From assembly GCA_024434115.1 (NCBI GenBank), contig QMIT01000014.1, forward strand, positions 1-64,000: a DNA stretch of 64,000 bases, in the 5' to 3' direction. A model generated the notes under the pieces. It was not told the origin of the DNA, did not search any database, and saw nothing but the letters and a program-made list of their open reading frames with translations. The DNA comes from Chloroflexota bacterium. GTDB taxonomy: Bacteria > Chloroflexota > Anaerolineae > Aggregatilineales > J027. Numbering within the stretch: the first letter of the stretch is position 1; each line of letters begins with the position of its first letter. Below are positions 45,611-54,274 of this stretch, piece after piece. A program made the position numbers and the translations under genes.

Positions 45611-46534
45611 TTAGCTGGCACTAAAATCAATTGTAAATGTGCCATCCACTTCCACACGCAGCAGAATACGCGGATTGGCAATACCGGGAACTAATAAATC
45701 GCTCCCCAATAATTCATACTGCGCTCCTTCCAATTCTGGCACAAAGGTCGGTTTTTCCGCTCCGTCTCTCAGACTTAGACGAAGATAAGTATCGTTGTCG
45801 GGTACAAACATGTGCAAGTTGCCATTTTCGACCCGAACAATATCCTGCAAAATCTGCCCTTGTGTTGGCACATAGAGCGCCATATTGCCGCGCTTGAGTT
45901 GAATATCCAGCACTTGGACAATCAACGGGCGCAAGTCCACCGTCATCGCGCCGTCGTCAGCCAGATAGCGCAGATTCGCAATGGGCACATTGACTGGCAA
46001 ATAGACATTAAGGGTACCCCGTCCGACCTCATCTAATTTGGGTAATACACCGGAGGTGGTTTCGGTGATCGTAAGGGTGGCGGCTGTCCCATCAATCGCT
46101 AAATCAATTTTGACATCGCTTTCGGTGCTGCCTTCAAAACGAGCGATAATTTGACTAGCATTGGGGGCAGCACTGATGGTGGCGCGGGTAGACTTCACTT
46201 CAATGTCAACGGTGAGCGACTGGATTTCAGGGGGCAAAACTTCGAGCCGCGATTCTTTGTAATCGTTGCGATATTCACCACGACGTTCGGCATAGGCCAA
46301 GTTGCCAACCACGACCACCAGCACAATCGAAGCGATCAAAATAACCCAATTGGCATAACGAATGCGCCCCCCTAGTAAAATATTCAAGCCGAAGATGACC
46401 AGCAGCATGGGCCATGATCGGATGAATAAATCGCCAATGGCTTCGGGAACAACCTCTATTTGAACCAGCAGCAAGAATAGACCAATTCCGATAATCAGCA
46501 CGGGCCACATGAAATTGGGGCGGGAGATATTCAC
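45611..46534 (-). CDS. LiaI/LiaF-like membrane protein with toastrack-type domain
   Basis: A 307-residue protein. Three hydrophobic helices (about 11-27, 38-52, 62-80) resemble the DUF5668/LiaI-LiaF transmembrane region; the C-terminal 200 residues are a repetitive beta-rich outer domain (VDIEVKSTRATISAAP, LNVYLPVNVPIANLRYLADDGAMTVDL, QLKRGNMALYVP) like the adhesin/toastrack fold of LiaF or PspC partners. It overlaps the PspC gene by 4 bp. Such pairs act in envelope-stress sensing in Gram-positive bacteria; the same is plausible here. Confidence 0.75.
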   Translation of the reverse strand: MNISRPNFMWPVLIIGIGLFLLLVQIEVVPEAIGDLFIRSWPMLLVIFGLNILLGGRIRYANWVILIASIVLVVVVGNLAYAERRGEYRNDYKESRLEVLPPEIQSLTVDIEVKSTRATISAAPNASQIIARFEGSTESDVKIDLAIDGTAATLTITETTSGVLPKLDEVGRGTLNVYLPVNVPIANLRYLADDGAMTVDLRPLIVQVLDIQLKRGNMALYVPTQGQILQDIVRVENGNLHMFVPDNDTYLRLSLRDGAEKPTFVPELEGAQYELLGSDLLVPGIANPRILLRVEVDGTFTIDFSAS

Positions 46535-46950
46535 CGAGCGGCTCTCCTCAATTGCTGCGCCAATAGGGTAAGGCCAAGCAGAATAATTGCAAAGGGCAGC
46601 AGTGCCCCGCCGTTGGTATTGCTTAATACCCCCAGATTAAAGGCCAAGACCAGCAGGCCAACCAAAATAATCCCCGCGCCAATCAGCACCAATGTTTCGG
46701 GGCTGACGCGGCGTGGTGAACTGCCTGTCATACCTTGAATATCGCCTAATGTCTGTTCGGGGATTGCGAGCCAGAGGGTGAGATAGAGCAGCAGTCCCGT
46801 GCCAACAGTGAAGATGGTCAGCGCAATAAAGGTAATGCGTACCCACCAAGGACTGATGCCGATGTAAGTTCCTAATCCGCCGCAAACGCCGCCCAATACA
46901 CGGTCAAGGAGGCTGCGGGTTAAACGTTGTGTTCGTCGCATAAAAACCAA
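46531..46950 (-). CDS. PspC-domain membrane protein
   Basis: A 139-residue protein with the N-terminal PspC pattern RLTRSLLDRVLGGVCGGLGTYIGISPWWVRITFIALTIFTVGTGLLLYLTLWLAIPEQ, followed by a second hydrophobic pair at about 84-124 (LVLIGAGIILVGLLVLAFNLGVL and LPFAIILLGLTLLAQQL). PspC proteins take part in envelope-stress responses. It overlaps the LiaF-like gene by 4 bp (one operon). Upstream is an extended -10 promoter. Confidence 0.85.
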   Translation of the reverse strand: MVFMRRTQRLTRSLLDRVLGGVCGGLGTYIGISPWWVRITFIALTIFTVGTGLLLYLTLWLAIPEQTLGDIQGMTGSSPRRVSPETLVLIGAGIILVGLLVLAFNLGVLSNTNGGALLPFAIILLGLTLLAQQLRRAAR

Positions 46951-46988
46951 ATTTTGGTTGGATTATCTTCCAGTTTTTAACGCGACGA

Positions 46989-46997
46989 AGTGTAGCA
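46989..46997 (-). promoter_or_regulatory. Extended -10 promoter of the pspC operon
   Basis: On the minus strand TG-C-TACACT (46997-46989) gives an extended -10, about 40 bp before the pspC start. No good -35 is seen, which is acceptable for extended -10 promoters. Confidence 0.45.
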
Positions 46998-47031
46998 TAG
47001 AAAGCGATAGAGTGCTATTCCGATACCTGAC

Positions 47032-47874
47032 CTAGACGACTAAATCCAAATCTTCGGTTGCCACATGGGTGGTTAGTTCGATACTCATCAGTGGGATGCG
47101 CTCTTCTTGCAAGGTATCTTTCCCTACGACGATATAGCCCTGTTCCAAATCGCTAAAGTTATAAACGGATTCGATGCGCGATTTGAAATTCTGAATCAAC
47201 GAGGTCCGGAAACCCTCAATGTCATGGGTATGGGTGAAGACTGCAAAGGTATTTTCACCACTGCTCCCGATAAAATCGTCCTGTGTTCCAAAAGCCGCGA
47301 TGGTTTCGGTTAGGACTTTAGAAGCAAGGGCTAGAGCTTGGTCAGCAGCAATGAAGCCATATAAATCACGGAAGGCGTCAAAGTGGGCGATTTTAAGCGA
47401 GAGATAATGCCAACCTTCCCGATCCCGCAGACGCTCATATTCATCTTGAATGAGGCGACCAGTAGGTAATCCTGTGCGGGGTTCGTGCAAATGGTCGCGG
47501 GTAGCGCGTCGAATCGAGCCTTGTACACGCAGGCGCAGTTCTTCGATGTCAAAGGGTTTGGTGACATAATCGTCCGCACCAAGTTCAAGAGCCGCCACTT
47601 TGTCGGCACGTGCATCGCGTTGGGTCAAAAAGGTGATTGGAATGTATTTGGTCAGCGTTGCCATCCGCAGTTCTTGACAGACATCAAAACCCTGCATATC
47701 GGGCAGCATGACATCCAATAAAATGAGATTGGGGAATTTGGAACGGGCTAAAGCAATGCCCTCCAACCCTGTATCTGCTTGCAGCACTTCATAGCCTTGG
47801 CTGTTGAAAAAAGTCACCAACAGTTCTGCCAAATCAGCATCGTCTTCAATAATAAGCAATCGCTTTTTGCTCAT
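47032..47874 (-). CDS. Response regulator with degenerate GGDEF domain
   Basis: A 280-residue protein (start ATG 47874, preceded by GAGGCG; the open frame goes further up). The receiver is intact: EDD at 9-11, phospho-Asp in LILLDVMLPD, Thr in FLTQRD and Lys in YVTKPFD. The second half follows the GGDEF fold: EPRTGLPTGRLIQDEYERL in place of DxLTGLxNR, but the active-site loop is FIGSSGENTFAVF, where SSGEN replaces GGDEF. It is thus unlikely to make cyclic di-GMP and may bind a nucleotide or partner instead. No kinase is adjacent. Confidence 0.85.
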   Translation of the reverse strand: MSKKRLLIIEDDADLAELLVTFFNSQGYEVLQADTGLEGIALARSKFPNLILLDVMLPDMQGFDVCQELRMATLTKYIPITFLTQRDARADKVAALELGADDYVTKPFDIEELRLRVQGSIRRATRDHLHEPRTGLPTGRLIQDEYERLRDREGWHYLSLKIAHFDAFRDLYGFIAADQALALASKVLTETIAAFGTQDDFIGSSGENTFAVFTHTHDIEGFRTSLIQNFKSRIESVYNFSDLEQGYIVVGKDTLQEERIPLMSIELTTHVATEDLDLVV

Positions 47875-47903
47875 AGGAGGTCGCCTCAAATAGAATGCAA
47901 TCG

Positions 47904-47934
47904 GGTTATAACCGGAATCGAACGCAGTTATAAC
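47904..47934 (-). promoter_or_regulatory. Twin palindromes upstream of the response regulator gene
   Basis: GTTATAAC, a perfect palindrome, occurs at 47905-47912 (as GGTTATAACC) and again at 47927-47934, 22 bp apart start to start, or about two helical turns. They lie 31-60 bp before the start codon, so they overlap the likely promoter. This is the layout of an operator for a dimeric regulator. Confidence 0.45.
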
Positions 47935-48016
47935 GTATAGTTTACCAAGAATTGTCACTAAATTAAAATACAAATTTTATTAGGTCGAAGTCTAAAATCG
48001 GTATTGAGTCTATAGC

Positions 48017-49180
48017 CTAGCCACCAACTCCTTTTAGACAGGTAGCCAACCATTTAAAAGCCGATTCTTGCATGGCTAGATCAAATTTGTGGGGGCCAGT
48101 ATAAAATTCGCCTTGATAGGCATCCGCACATCCCACCGCCGTATAATGTTGCGCTAAACGCTGATGGGCAGCTTGCATGGCTTCCCGCGCAAAAAGCTCG
48201 TCCTCAAGATTGTATTGAACCATCAGAGGGGATGGCGCACGACAAGCGGCTAAATCCGGCCAATCGCCAAATCTTGACCACCCCTTTGGGAAAAACAGCC
48301 ATGTATGGCGAGTGACATCTCGATTAAGCATCTCGGCATACGAAGCCATCATCGCTACAACGACGGTGGCGTGCAGCTGGGGATGGGTGGCTTGCAGAAG
48401 GGCGGCACGTGCCCCTCCCCCGGATAGCCCAACACAGCCAATGTGGTGAGCATCTACATCTGATCTTGAGCGCAAATAATTTACGGCAATGCGGTCTTCA
48501 TGACTAACGACTCCCGCCAGTGTCGTCCCCAAAACGGTGCATAATTTTTCGACCTGATGCTCATGCTGTGAGGCGGCAAAATTATAAAGGCCGATTTCAT
48601 AGGGAATGTCGTAATTGAGCCAGTTGCTGTCTTTCAACCCCCTGAAGGCAGAAGTTGTCCAATCAGGCATCACGTCTTGGGGAAAGCGACGGCTGCCCCA
48701 CAGAAACGGATCATGGATAAGTACGGCGAATCCTTCATGGGCAAGGGCACTCGCAAAGGGCCGTCCACCATAATACTTGTCCCACCAGTTTTGCATAAAT
48801 GGCGGTGGGTCGGTTGGCCCAATGGCGATTTTTTCCTTACCTAGATATTTGAACCCGCCGTGTTCATAGAGGGCCACCACTCCGGGTAAAGGGCCAGTGG
48901 CATTCGCTGGTTTTAACAGCCAAGCCTCGGTACGTGGCCCATAGCCGACTGACCATGAAATGGCTTCACCGACCAATCCATCTTTTTCCCATTGTTGGTT
49001 GACTTCAACATCGAATGGGGTTTCATCGCCTTCACAAAAACCCAGCACTTCGCGTACCCGCTGTTGCGTGGTAGGGCCGGGCATAGCCATCGGGAAAAGC
49101 GTCTGCTGTCGGGCCGCCGCCTCGACCCAATCACTAAAAACGCTCAAATCGTGGTAATACGAAGGCGATGACTGGCTCAC
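48017..49180 (-). CDS. Alpha/beta hydrolase (dienelactone hydrolase/acetyl esterase type)
   Basis: A 387-residue hydrolase. The nucleophile elbow is [15 protein letters not shown] with Ser in GLSGG near residue 255; an oxyanion strand VVALYEHGG is near 105 and a catalytic Asp is probably in [10 protein letters not shown], with His in TGPHKFD. No signal peptide is seen, so it is cytoplasmic. It resembles the large acetyl-xylan-esterase/dienelactone branch; the substrate is unknown. It begins with GTG overlapping the glgB stop (GTGA), so it may act on glycogen- or sugar-related esters, though only position suggests this. Confidence 0.78.
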   Translation of the reverse strand: MSQSSPSYYHDLSVFSDWVEAAARQQTLFPMAMPGPTTQQRVREVLGFCEGDETPFDVEVNQQWEKDGLVGEAISWSVGYGPRTEAWLLKPANATGPLPGVVALYEHGGFKYLGKEKIAIGPTDPPPFMQNWWDKYYGGRPFASALAHEGFAVLIHDPFLWGSRRFPQDVMPDWTTSAFRGLKDSNWLNYDIPYEIGLYNFAASQHEHQVEKLCTVLGTTLAGVVSHEDRIAVNYLRSRSDVDAHHIGCVGLSGGGARAALLQATHPQLHATVVVAMMASYAEMLNRDVTRHTWLFFPKGWSRFGDWPDLAACRAPSPLMVQYNLEDELFAREAMQAAHQRLAQHYTAVGCADAYQGEFYTGPHKFDLAMQESAFKWLATCLKGVGG

Positions 49181-51450
49181 TCTGATTTGCCTTTGGGTGG
49201 TTTGGATTTAGACGGCTTACTAGCAGGTCGTTTGGCTACCGGTGGTTTTGCTCGCTCCAACTTAAAAACCACGATGCCAAGTGGTGGTAGAGTCAAGGTT
49301 AAGCTATGGGGGAAGCCATGAGAAGTCATTTCTTCGCTGGTCACACCCCCGTAGTTCCCGATATTGCCACCGCCATAAATGCCCGCATCGCTGTTGAGAA
49401 CTTCTTTATAGTGGCCTGCTTCCGGAACACCGATACGGTAGTGATAACGTGGGATGGGGGTGAAATTGCAGGCGACCACAATGAAATCCGACTTGTCATC
49501 GGCGAACCGGATATAACTATATACGCTTTGGTCGGCGTCGTTGGGTTCAATCCAGCGGAAGCCCTCGTGCGAAAAATCGTTTTGATACAGGGCAGGCTGG
49601 GATTTGTAGAAGGTATTGAGATCACGCATCCATTGATTCAAGTGGGCATGGGTCGGTAATTCCAACAGATGCCAATCAAGACTGCGTTCTTCGCTCCATT
49701 CGCGCCATTGCCCAATCTCCTGCCCCATGAAATTCAGCTTTTTGCCGGGGTGCGTATATTGATAGCCTGCCAACAAGCGCACCGTCGCAAATTTTTGCCA
49801 CCAATCGCCAGACGCTTTGTTAACCAGTGACCCCTTGCCATGTACGACCTCATCGTGAGAGAGCGAAAGGACAAAATTTTCGCTAAAGGCATAGAACAGC
49901 GAGAAAGTGATGCGGTTGTGGGCATAACGCCGATACACAGGGTCTTTTTGGATGTAATCCAACGTGTCATGCATCCACCCCATGTTCCATTTGAAGGTGA
50001 AGCCAAGTCCGCCAATGTAGGTCGGGCGAGAAACCATCGGCCAAGCGGTAGATTCTTCAGCAATCATCAACACGCCGGGGGATTCGCTGTGTACAATTTC
50101 GTTGACTTCGCGTAAGAAGTGAATCGCCTCAATATTTTCTCTGCCGCCATATTGATTTGGCAGCCATTGACCTGCTTGGCGCGAAAAATCGAGATAGAGC
50201 ATGGAGGACACCGCATCTACCCGCAGGCCGTCAATGTGATATTTTTTCAGCCAGAACAGCGCATTGGACAGTAGAAAGTTGCGGACTTCATTGCGGCCAA
50301 AATTAAAGATGAGTGTGCCCCAATCGGGATGTTCACCCTTGCGCGTATCGGCATGTTCATACAGATGGGTGCCATCAAAATAGGCAAGGCCGTGTCCATC
50401 TTTAGGGAAGTGCGCCGGAACCCAATCTAAAATGACGCCGATATTGTTTTGGTGACATTGATCCACCAGATACATAAAATCAGTCGGTGAGCCGTAGCGG
50501 GCTGTCGGCGCGAAATAGCCTGTAACCTGATAGCCCCACGAGCCATCAAAGGGGTGTTCGGCGACGGGCATCAATTCAATGTGGGTATAGCCCATCGCTT
50601 GGACGTACTGTACCAGCGAATCAGCGAGTTCTCGGTAGGTGAGCCATTCATTGCCCTCTTTGCGCCGCCATGAACCCAAATGAACTTCATAAATTGAGAC
50701 AGGCTGTTTGAGGGGGTCACTTTTGGCACGTGCTTCTAGCCATGTATCGTCGCGCCATTCATAATTTTCCAGATTGGTTACTACCGAGGCCGTTTTGGGC
50801 CGAACTTCGGCGGCAAACGCATAAGGGTCGGCTTTCTGGACATGAAAATCATCAAAGCGCGAACGCAAATCAAATTTATAAGTTTCGCCTTCTTTTAGAC
50901 CGGGGATAAACAACTCCCAGATGCCGCTGACGCCGCGTCGCTGCATGGGATGGCTGGTCTCGTTCCACCCGTTAAAATCACCAATGACACTAATCCGGTA
51001 GGCATTGGGTGCCCATACGGCAAAATGAACCCCGGCGATGCCTTCAATCTCTACCAGATGAGCGCCGAGTTTTTCGTAACTGGTTAAATGGCGGCCCTCC
51101 CCTAATAGATAGAGGTCAAAATCACTCAAAAAAGCGGGAAAGGCATAGGGATCGGCAAACACATCAGTCCGTTTATGACTTGCAAAGTGAACCTCGGCTT
51201 CCAATTGATAATGCGGGCCGGGCCAACTGGTTTCGACAGTGATTTCAAAAAACCCCTCGTCCCACAGCCGATTCATGGGAATACGTTGATTGCCGAGCAG
51301 CAACGTCAACTTTTGCGCGGTTGGGCAATAGGCTCGGAATGACACCGTGTTTTCATCAATTTTGTGTGGGCCGAGAACATCAAACGGGGCACCATGATAG
51401 CCATGCACAATTGCTGCAATCGCATCGGGGTGGATTTCAACTGTAATCAC
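49177..51450 (-). CDS. glgB: 1,4-alpha-glucan branching enzyme
   Basis: Makes alpha-1,6 branches in glycogen (GH13). The GTG at 51450 has a GGAG ribosome binding site eight nt upstream, giving 757 residues; a TTG at 51471 is less likely. It has the extra N1 module (residues 1-110), the CBM48 module ([23 protein letters not shown]), and the GH13 barrel with nucleophile Asp in [15 protein letters not shown], acid Glu in MIAEESTAW and Asp in [14 protein letters not shown] Lys/Pro-rich tail ends the protein. Other glg genes are absent from the window. It is followed by a hydrolase with overlap and preceded by an aldo/keto reductase. Confidence 0.96.
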   Translation of the reverse strand: MITVEIHPDAIAAIVHGYHGAPFDVLGPHKIDENTVSFRAYCPTAQKLTLLLGNQRIPMNRLWDEGFFEITVETSWPGPHYQLEAEVHFASHKRTDVFADPYAFPAFLSDFDLYLLGEGRHLTSYEKLGAHLVEIEGIAGVHFAVWAPNAYRISVIGDFNGWNETSHPMQRRGVSGIWELFIPGLKEGETYKFDLRSRFDDFHVQKADPYAFAAEVRPKTASVVTNLENYEWRDDTWLEARAKSDPLKQPVSIYEVHLGSWRRKEGNEWLTYRELADSLVQYVQAMGYTHIELMPVAEHPFDGSWGYQVTGYFAPTARYGSPTDFMYLVDQCHQNNIGVILDWVPAHFPKDGHGLAYFDGTHLYEHADTRKGEHPDWGTLIFNFGRNEVRNFLLSNALFWLKKYHIDGLRVDAVSSMLYLDFSRQAGQWLPNQYGGRENIEAIHFLREVNEIVHSESPGVLMIAEESTAWPMVSRPTYIGGLGFTFKWNMGWMHDTLDYIQKDPVYRRYAHNRITFSLFYAFSENFVLSLSHDEVVHGKGSLVNKASGDWWQKFATVRLLAGYQYTHPGKKLNFMGQEIGQWREWSEERSLDWHLLELPTHAHLNQWMRDLNTFYKSQPALYQNDFSHEGFRWIEPNDADQSVYSYIRFADDKSDFIVVACNFTPIPRYHYRIGVPEAGHYKEVLNSDAGIYGGGNIGNYGGVTSEEMTSHGFPHSLTLTLPPLGIVVFKLERAKPPVAKRPASKPSKSKPPKGKSE

Positions 51451-51491
51451 TGTAAATCTCCATACTCTCAAAAGTTTGTGAAAAGTTTAAC

Positions 51492-52487
51492 TCAATTCCA
51501 AGTCATTGTCTTTCGTCGTTTCCAATAAATCGAGGGCGGTTCGGTGATTTTGCCTAACTCAGAAGTTACCTCCTCATCCCACCGGACTTCAAGCGCCTTA
51601 AGATTGGCTCGTAGATGTTCAAGGGTCGCAGCACCACTCAATACAACATCCGCCCACGATTGATGCAGCACAGCGGCAAGGGCCAATCCATCTAGGGTGG
51701 TGTTCAGTCGGTTCGCCTGTTGTTTGAGTTGACGCATCGTTTCGGCAAATTCGGCGTCGTGATTGCGGGGAGTCAGGCGTCCATTGGCAAGAGCCTCTTT
51801 GATAATCACTCCCATTCCAGCGGCATGGGCTTCTTGGAGCGCCGGGGCCGCGGACGTTTCTAACAGATTATAGGTGGCCTGCACACAATCAAACAGCAGT
51901 AGACCATCTATCCGAATTGACATCGCCATGTGGAGGGTTTCGACCTGATCGGGGCCACTTAATGTCAGCCCAATTTTAAGACCCTGATTTTTCAGACGCG
52001 CCAATTCGTTAAGCACTTCAAAGTTCGTCAGCACGCCGCTTTCAGAGGTTGCGGAGTGAATCTGATACAGTTGAAGATAAGCACCCAAGTTGGCCTGTGT
52101 TTCGGCCCATTGACGCTGCAAAACAGGGAGGGTGTGCTCTTTGATTTCGTGGTGTTCAGCTTCGACCTGCCAATCTGCTGTATAGGTGTAGCCCCATTTC
52201 GAGCCGACGGTGACATCCCCGACGTGAATGGCCCGCCCCCGCAACCAATTACCCAAAAATTCCTCAGCGCGACCATACGAACGAGCGGCATCAAAATAGC
52301 GGACTTCTGCCTGCCAAGCCGCATCCAACATTGCATGAGTATGGGCTTGCATCGCGGCGACATCGTAATTATGGTTTAAATCCTCGGCATGGCCCAAATT
52401 GACATATCCCGGTCTGCCGAGTGCCGCTAAACCTAATCCGATAGGTGTAACCGATAAACCTGTTGTACCGAGGGGGCGTAAATTCAT
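51492..52487 (-). CDS. Aldo/keto reductase
   Basis: A 331-residue NAD(P)H-dependent oxidoreductase of the aldo/keto reductase superfamily. I start at ATG 52487, which has GGAG upstream and gives the family N-terminus MNLRPLGTTGLSVTPIGLGLAALG. The catalytic Asp and Tyr are in YFDAARSYGRAEEFLGNWL, Lys in VTVGSKWGY and His in YQIHSATSES. Its substrate is not known. It leads a minus-strand unit with glgB and a hydrolase and is divergent from the pentose phosphate operon, sharing a symmetric -10 element. Confidence 0.88.
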   Translation of the reverse strand: MNLRPLGTTGLSVTPIGLGLAALGRPGYVNLGHAEDLNHNYDVAAMQAHTHAMLDAAWQAEVRYFDAARSYGRAEEFLGNWLRGRAIHVGDVTVGSKWGYTYTADWQVEAEHHEIKEHTLPVLQRQWAETQANLGAYLQLYQIHSATSESGVLTNFEVLNELARLKNQGLKIGLTLSGPDQVETLHMAMSIRIDGLLLFDCVQATYNLLETSAAPALQEAHAAGMGVIIKEALANGRLTPRNHDAEFAETMRQLKQQANRLNTTLDGLALAAVLHQSWADVVLSGAATLEHLRANLKALEVRWDEEVTSELGKITEPPSIYWKRRKTMTWN

Positions 52488-52506
52488 GGCAGCGTCTCCG
52501 GTAACA

Positions 52507-52535
52507 TTGGGCAAAATAGTGAGGGGGAGTATACT
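52507..52535 (+). promoter_or_regulatory. Promoter of the rpiA-gnd-zwf-pgl operon
   Basis: TTGGGC (52507-52512), a 17-bp spacer and TATACT (52530-52535). Transcription would start near 52542, which leaves a normal leader for the ATG at 52571 but almost none for the ATG at 52550. Confidence 0.72.
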
Positions 52536-52555
52536 GAACACATTTCGCTATGCAA
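52528..52555 (-). promoter_or_regulatory. Divergent promoter of the aldo/keto reductase-glgB unit
   Basis: On the minus strand TTGCAT (52550-52555), a 16-bp spacer and TATACT (52528-52533). Its -10 overlaps that of the plus-strand promoter within the palindrome AGTATACT (52528-52535), so both directions use the same bases. Confidence 0.65.
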
Positions 52556-52570
52556 AAAGATTATGGGAAC

Positions 52571-53278
52571 ATGAGTCAAACGATTGATGAATTGAAACGA
52601 CAAGCGGCAGAACGCGCTGTTGAGCAGGTCAAATCTGGCATGGTAGTTGGGTTGGGGCATGGCAGCACAGCCATTTATGCCGTTCGCCAGATTGGTGCGC
52701 TGATTCAATTAGGTACGCTGAAAAATGTTCTAGGGGTGCCGTGTTCGCAGCAAATTGAATTAGAAGCCCGCAGGTTGGATATTCCAATTACCACACTTGA
52801 AGAAACCCCCCTTATAGATTTGACCATTGATGGGGCGGACGAAGTTGACCCTCAGTTGGAAGTGATTAAGGGTGGGGGCGGGGCACTGCTGCGTGAAAAA
52901 ATGGTGGCGCAGGCCAGCAAACGCGAAATTATCGTGGTAGATGAATCCAAACTGTCAGGAGCATTATGCACCAAGTTTGCCCTGCCGATTGAGGTCATCC
53001 CATTTGGCTGGACAACCCATCTAGCGTTTTTGGAGGGATTGGGAGGCAGACCAAAACAGCGGATGGCAAACGATGGATCCCCTTTCAAGACCGATCAGGG
53101 CAATTTCATTATTGACTGCAAGTTTGATCCATTGACGACACCTGCGGCTTTAGCGGAACTGGCAGAAAAAATCAAGGTGCGCACTGGCGTTGTGGAGCAT
53201 GGTTTTTTTATCGGTGTCGCGTCGGAGGTCATTGTGGCAGGGGCAGATGGCATCCGTAACATTCGGCGCTCAGGTTGA
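52571..53278 (+). CDS. rpiA: Ribose-5-phosphate isomerase A
   Basis: Interconverts ribulose-5-phosphate and ribose-5-phosphate. The 235-residue protein (MSQTIDELKRQAAE start) has GMVVGLGHGSTAIYAV, DLTIDGADEVDPQLEVIKGGGGALLREK with the catalytic Asp and Lys, and VVDESKLSG. The last motifs GNFIIDC and FFIGVASEVIVA are typical. I prefer the ATG at 52571 over 52550 because of the promoter position. It is the first gene of the operon with gnd, zwf and pgl. Confidence 0.94.
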   Translation: MSQTIDELKRQAAERAVEQVKSGMVVGLGHGSTAIYAVRQIGALIQLGTLKNVLGVPCSQQIELEARRLDIPITTLEETPLIDLTIDGADEVDPQLEVIKGGGGALLREKMVAQASKREIIVVDESKLSGALCTKFALPIEVIPFGWTTHLAFLEGLGGRPKQRMANDGSPFKTDQGNFIIDCKFDPLTTPAALAELAEKIKVRTGVVEHGFFIGVASEVIVAGADGIRNIRRSG

Positions 53279-53341
53279 GTCCAATTAGTATGAGCAACGC
53301 AGTATCTCAATAGTTCTTGGCAAATCTCTAAGGAGCAGCAT

Positions 53342-54247
53342 ATGCGGATTGCAATGGTGGGCTTGGGGCGAATGGGTGCCAATATGACCAAACGCCTGTT
53401 GCAGGGTGGACATGAGGTTGTTGCCTTTGACTTAAGTGAAGACGCGATTCGTGCATCTGAGGCTGAAGGAGCTATTGGCGCACGTACATTGGATGAAGTC
53501 GCCCAAAAATTGACCGCCCCTCGTACCGTTTGGGTGATGGTTCCGGCGGGCGATCCCACCGAAAAAACGATTATGACTCTGACCGAAAAACTCTCCGCTG
53601 GAGATGTCATTATTGATGGTGGCAACAGCAATTATAAGGAAACAATGCGTCGCGCCGAAGCCGTCAGCGCCAAAGGTCTGCATTTTGTAGACGTTGGCAC
53701 CAGTGGCGGGGTATGGGGACTCAAAGAAGGTTACAGCATGATGGTTGGCGGAGAAAAAGATGTCGTGGAGCGCCTACGACCCATTTTTGAGACGCTTGCT
53801 CCGAGTGCCGATTTGGGTTGGGGGCATGTCGGGCCGAGTGGATCAGGCCATTTTGTCAAAATGGTGCATAACGGCATTGAATATGGGTTGATGCAAGCCT
53901 ACGCCGAGGGCTTTGAGATTATGTGGGCCAAAGAGGAATTTCATCTCGACCTCTACCAAATCGCCGAAATCTGGCGGCATGGCAGCGTGGTACGGTCGTG
54001 GCTGCTTGATCTCACGGCCAATGCACTCAAAGCCGATCCTGAACTCCCCGGAATCAAAGGCTGGGTGGCGGATTCGGGCGAGGGGCGCTGGACGGTTTTT
54101 GAATCCATTGACCAAGATGTGCCCGCCCCAGTTATCATTATGTCATTGCTGATGCGGTTCATCAGCCGTCAAGAAGACAGCTACGCTGCTAAATTGCTGG
54201 CAGCCATGCGTAATCAATTTGGCGGACATGCGGTCAAACACGAATAA
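53342..54247 (+). CDS. gnd: 6-phosphogluconate dehydrogenase (short, GndA/YqeC-like type)
   Basis: Oxidative decarboxylation of 6-phosphogluconate to ribulose-5-phosphate. Only 301 residues, this is the short NAD-type branch rather than the usual 470-residue enzyme. The Rossmann motif VGLGRMGANM is at the N-terminus, AFDLSEDA follows strand 2 (Asp favours NAD), then VMVPAGDPTE, DGGNSNYKE, VGTSGGVWGL, and the catalytic GPSGSGHFVKMVHNGIEYGLMQAYAEG are present. An AAGGAG ribosome binding site precedes the ATG. It sits between rpiA and zwf in one operon. Confidence 0.94.
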   Translation: MRIAMVGLGRMGANMTKRLLQGGHEVVAFDLSEDAIRASEAEGAIGARTLDEVAQKLTAPRTVWVMVPAGDPTEKTIMTLTEKLSAGDVIIDGGNSNYKETMRRAEAVSAKGLHFVDVGTSGGVWGLKEGYSMMVGGEKDVVERLRPIFETLAPSADLGWGHVGPSGSGHFVKMVHNGIEYGLMQAYAEGFEIMWAKEEFHLDLYQIAEIWRHGSVVRSWLLDLTANALKADPELPGIKGWVADSGEGRWTVFESIDQDVPAPVIIMSLLMRFISRQEDSYAAKLLAAMRNQFGGHAVKHE

Positions 54248-54274
54248 ACACGGGCCATCACGAGGGAATACATT

